From: Rhodanobacter sp. C03
Lineage (GTDB): Bacteria; Pseudomonadota; Gammaproteobacteria; Xanthomonadales; Rhodanobacteraceae
Length of the DNA stretch: 64,000 nucleotides
Direction: 5' to 3'
NCBI RefSeq assembly: GCF_002001175.1
Contig: NZ_MUNT01000010.1
Span: 124,001-188,000 of the forward strand
Shown piece after piece: positions 61,410 to 64,000 of this stretch (positions are counted from its first letter, which is position 1; each line of letters begins with the position of its first letter). The translations under genes were made by a program, and so were the position numbers. Under the pieces are notes generated by a model. The model ran no database searches, had not been told where the DNA came from, and saw only the letters and a program-made list of their open reading frames with translations.

Positions 61410-62660
61410 ATGCCGATCGGCTCGCTGGGCGTACAGATGTCGGTGGCGGCACGCTTCCGGCAGGTGCGACAGCAGACGCTGGCGCTTTGCGTGGGCCTGA
61501 GCGCCGAGGATCTGCTGGTGCAGTCGATGCCGGACGCCAGTCCCGGCAAGTGGCATCTGGCGCACACCAGCTGGTTCTTCGAGCAGTTCGTACTCGGGCG
61601 TGATCGCGCCTATCGGCCGCGCGATCCGGCGTGGCACTACCTGTTCAACTCCTACTACCAGTCGGTCGGTCCGATGCATGCGCGACCGCAGCGTGGCGTT
61701 TTGTCACGTCCGTCGCTGGACGAGGTGCGTGGCTATCGGCACTACATCGACGATGCGGTGAGCGAGCTGTTGGCCGGCAATGACGATGCGGAACTGATCA
61801 CCCTGGTCGAGCTGGGTCTGCAGCACGAGCAACAGCACCAGGAGCTGTTGCTGACCGACATCAAGCATGCGTTCTGGTGCAATCCGCTGCAGCCTGCCTA
61901 TCGAGCCATCCCGGCTGTCGTGACAAAGATGAAGCCGGTACCACTGCGTTTTGTCGATGGTCGCGAAGGCATCGTCGAGATCGGTCATCGCGGCGAGAGT
62001 TTTGCGTTTGACAACGAGACGCCGCGTCACCGCACCTTGCTGCAGCCGCATGCACTGGCCAACCGGCTGGTGACGAACGCCGAATACCTGGCGTTCGTGC
62101 GCGAGGGCGGCTACCGCGAACCCGGTCTGTGGCTTTCCGAGGGCTGGGCCACGGTGCAGCGCGAAGACTGGCAGCATCCGCTGTACTGGCAGGCCGACCT
62201 AGCCAGCGAGTTCACCCTGGCCGGCGTGCGTGCGCTCGATCCGCATGAGCCGGTGTGCCACCTGAGCTATTACGAAGCCGAGGCATTCGCACGCTGGGCT
62301 GGTGCGCGGTTGCCGACCGAGGCCGAGTGGGAATCGGCGGCGCAGGGTATCGAGATCAGCGGCAATCTGCAGAACGAGCAGCGTTTCCAGCCGCGTGTGG
62401 CGGCCGGTAGTGAAAATCTTCTGCAGCTGTACGGCGATGTGTGGGAATGGACCGCTTCGCCCTACGTCAGCTATCCGGGCTTTCGCCCGCTGCCCGGTTC
62501 GCTGGGCGAATACAACGGCAAATTCATGTGCGGTCAATGGGTGTTGCGCGGTGGTTCCTGCGTCACCCCGCGCGATCACATCCGCGCCAGTTACCGCAAT
62601 TTCTTTCCACCCCATGCCCGCTGGCAATTTGCCGGGCTGCGACTGGGACAGGACCGATGA
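61410..62660 (+). CDS. egtB: Ergothioneine biosynthesis protein EgtB (hercynylcysteine sulfoxide synthase)
   Basis: EgtB joins hercynine and a thiol (gamma-glutamylcysteine or cysteine) with O2 and Fe(II). The 416-residue protein has an N-terminal DinB-like domain with iron-binding His (WHLAHTSWFFEQF and LQHEQQHQELLL) and a C-terminal FGE-sulfatase domain (LVTNAEYLAFVREGGY, RLPTEAEWESAA, WEWTASPY, FRLRGGSCVTP-type). GAGG lies 8 bases before ATG 61410; starts further up would cross the terminator. egtD follows with an ATGA overlap. Confidence 0.93.
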   Translation: MPIGSLGVQMSVAARFRQVRQQTLALCVGLSAEDLLVQSMPDASPGKWHLAHTSWFFEQFVLGRDRAYRPRDPAWHYLFNSYYQSVGPMHARPQRGVLSRPSLDEVRGYRHYIDDAVSELLAGNDDAELITLVELGLQHEQQHQELLLTDIKHAFWCNPLQPAYRAIPAVVTKMKPVPLRFVDGREGIVEIGHRGESFAFDNETPRHRTLLQPHALANRLVTNAEYLAFVREGGYREPGLWLSEGWATVQREDWQHPLYWQADLASEFTLAGVRALDPHEPVCHLSYYEAEAFARWAGARLPTEAEWESAAQGIEISGNLQNEQRFQPRVAAGSENLLQLYGDVWEWTASPYVSYPGFRPLPGSLGEYNGKFMCGQWVLRGGSCVTPRDHIRASYRNFFPPHARWQFAGLRLGQDR

Positions 62661-63646
62661 GCAGTGTGCAACCCTGTGGCGTCAGCGACGACGATCGTCG
62701 CCCGCCGGTAAACGATTTGCTGGAAATCGCCCAGCGTGGACTCGCGCTCAAGCCGAAGCGGCTGCCGTCGTGGCTGTTCTACGACGAGCGCGGCTCCGCC
62801 CTGTTCGACGAAATCTGCGAGCAGCCGGAGTACTACCTCACCCGCTGCGAAATCGCGCTGATGGACGCACATGCACAAAGGATTGCCGACATCCTCGGCA
62901 GTGAGGTGCGGCTGGTTGAATACGGCAGCGGCAACGCACGCAAGACCCGCATGCTGCTGGAACATCTGCATTCACCGGTTGCCTATGTGCCGGTGGAAAT
63001 TTCTTCCGAGCCGTTGCGGCAGAGTGTGGAGCGGCTGACGAAGGAGTTTCCGCGATTGCCGATGCAGCCACTGTGCGCCGACTTCAGTAAGCCGCTGCGC
63101 CTGCCGATTCCGCCGCGTGCGCCACGGCGCACGGTGGTGTATTTCCCCGGCTCCACTATCGGCAATTTCGAGAACCGTGAAGCGGCCGTGCTGCTGCGAA
63201 AGATGCGCAACGAAATGGGCGACGCCGGCGGTATCTTGATCGGGGTGGATCTGAAGAAGGATCCAGCCGTGATTGAAGCGGCCTACAACGACCGCGCCGG
63301 AGTCACCGCCGAGTTCACCCTCAACATGCTGGCCCGGTTGAATCGCGAGATCGGCAGCAACTTCGAGCTGTCGGCGTTCGCGCATCGGGCGCACTACAAC
63401 CCGATGGCCGGGCGCATCGAGACGCATATCGTCAGTCGTCGCGAACAGCAGGTAAAAATCGGACGCGTGAATGTGGCGTTCCGCGAGGACGAAGCCATGC
63501 AGGTCGAATACAGCTGCAAGTATTCGCTGGCTGACTTCGCTGCTTTGGCCGCGCGGGCCGGATTGGCCGTGCAGCAGGTGTGGACCGATCCGGAGCAGAT
63601 GTTCAGCCTGCAGTATCTGGTACGTGCCAGCGCGCTGACGCGCTGA
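62657..63646 (+). CDS. egtD: L-histidine N-alpha-methyltransferase EgtD
   Basis: EgtD trimethylates histidine to hercynine, the first ergothioneine step. The 329-residue protein has PKRLPSWLFYDERGSALFDEICEQPEYY with the substrate pocket, VEYGSGNARKTRMLL (SAM), VVYFPGSTIGNFE and HRAHYNPMAGRIETHI near the end, all EgtD-typical. It is coupled to egtB. EgtA, EgtC and EgtE are absent here. Confidence 0.95.
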   Translation: MSSVQPCGVSDDDRRPPVNDLLEIAQRGLALKPKRLPSWLFYDERGSALFDEICEQPEYYLTRCEIALMDAHAQRIADILGSEVRLVEYGSGNARKTRMLLEHLHSPVAYVPVEISSEPLRQSVERLTKEFPRLPMQPLCADFSKPLRLPIPPRAPRRTVVYFPGSTIGNFENREAAVLLRKMRNEMGDAGGILIGVDLKKDPAVIEAAYNDRAGVTAEFTLNMLARLNREIGSNFELSAFAHRAHYNPMAGRIETHIVSRREQQVKIGRVNVAFREDEAMQVEYSCKYSLADFAALAARAGLAVQQVWTDPEQMFSLQYLVRASALTR

Positions 63647-63672
63647 CACCGCGACTGCTGGTTGCCGGTTCT

Positions 63673-63744
63673 TCGCAGGGCGGGCACGCGCCCCGCCGGC
63701 TTTTGAGTCCGTGACGAAACAGCGGCGGACACTGTCCGCCCTAC
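63673..63744. repeat. Second REP-like inverted pair
   Basis: TTCGCAGGGCGGGCAC (63673-63688) runs into GCGCCCCGCC, and the inverted element TGTCCGCCCTACGAA (63733-63747) contains the perfect palindrome GGCGGACA-C-TGTCCGCC (63724-63740). Over 14 bases the left arm and the reverse complement of the right differ at two. The pair lies between two convergent genes and ends in a possible terminator (GGCTTTTG). Confidence 0.6.
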
Positions 63745-63770
63745 GAAGCTGCGCGATTCTTCAGGCCGTC

Positions 63771-64000
63771 TTATTTCACGCCGTACAGCGCACGCACGTC
63801 ACTGGTCAGCGCCGCCTGGCTGTCAGCGCGCGCATAGAACATGTGGCCACCGGGATACTCCTTTACCTGTACGCGGGTCGGATCGCCCATCGCCGGGATC
63901 TGGTCGACGATCAGTACCGAGGCCATGAACGGGCAGGACAGGTCGTCCCAGCCGTGTGCGATCAGCACACGCAGACCGGGATCGTTGGCGACCGCTTCGC
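63771..64000 (-). CDS. S10-type serine carboxypeptidase-like hydrolase, C-terminal fragment
   Basis: The frame is open at the window edge, so only about 75 C-terminal residues are visible. They hold two S10/alpha-beta hydrolase active-site elements: Asp in IAHGWDDLSCPFMASVLI and His in KEYPGGHMFYARADS, near the C-terminus as in family members. The nucleophile Ser would be outside the window. Cellular location cannot be told. Confidence 0.75.
   Translation of the reverse strand, partial: EAVANDPGLRVLIAHGWDDLSCPFMASVLIVDQIPAMGDPTRVQVKEYPGGHMFYARADSQAALTSDVRALYGVK

Overview
The window looks like a chromosomal segment of a high-GC gammaproteobacterium of the Xanthomonadales/Lysobacterales, most likely a Rhodanobacter-, Dyella- or Luteibacter-like member of Rhodanobacteraceae. 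This is inferred from gene content and order (an Oar-like TonB receptor, a dapD-ArsC-like-dapE cluster, minC-minD-minE, the Bpt leucyltransferase, a DUF2007 protein and egtB-egtD) and from short dispersed palindromic repeats; no 16S rRNA gene is present. I see no prophage, insertion sequence, integrase or CRISPR array. No gene-free stretch exceeds about 300 bases.

Layout. 1-9079: end of a TonB receptor, nucleotide nucleosidase PpnN, tRNA-Asn, a FimT/GspH pseudopilin, uvrB, tRNA-Val, an FMN reductase, dapD and an ArsC/Spx-like protein. 9087-13901: a ferritin-like/VIT iron protein, a beta-solenoid-like unknown, dapE and a methyltransferase. 13902-21189 (minus strand): a five-gene accessory island of two TIR-TM-TPR proteins, each followed by a small homologous beta-rich protein, and then a SLOG-like protein with four membrane helices. 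A perfect CRP-type palindrome lies upstream. 21364-32304: penicillin-acylase-like hydrolase, NAGPA-like lipoprotein, NUDIX hydrolase, a two-gene lipoate ligase, parC, TraB/GumN protein, cfa, DUF190, and the fluoride channel crcB behind a recognisable fluoride riboswitch. 32406-41386: Bcr/CflA efflux pump, DUF2235 hydrolase, 3-methyladenine glycosylase, ChaB, minE-minD-minC with a GNAT gene, and a NarL-type two-component pair. 41661-49362: membrane SRPBCC protein, a GldA/F/G-like ABC system, and copper delivery to cytochrome oxidase (CtaG, PCuAC, Sco). 49414-54506: a compact SPFH/RHH/DUF4177/DUF3887 operon containing a 23-codon micro-ORF, purT, and a glutamate-synthase-like protein. 54522-64000: a compositionally odd orphan, bpt, tesB, an amidase whose tail is encoded by a REP repeat, rlmKL, a Gly-rich secreted protein, egtB-egtD (ergothioneine), and the end of an S10-type peptidase.

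The most interesting unit is the island at 13902-21189. TIR enzymes commonly make NAD-derived signals and SLOG domains commonly bind such nucleotides, as in Thoeris. Two membrane-anchored TIR-TPR proteins, two small partner proteins and one SLOG-membrane protein in one operon therefore suggest an undescribed Thoeris-like signalling or defence system. That function is inference; the architecture is read directly from the sequence.

Starts were chosen from ribosome-binding sites and family alignment from memory. No database search was possible.
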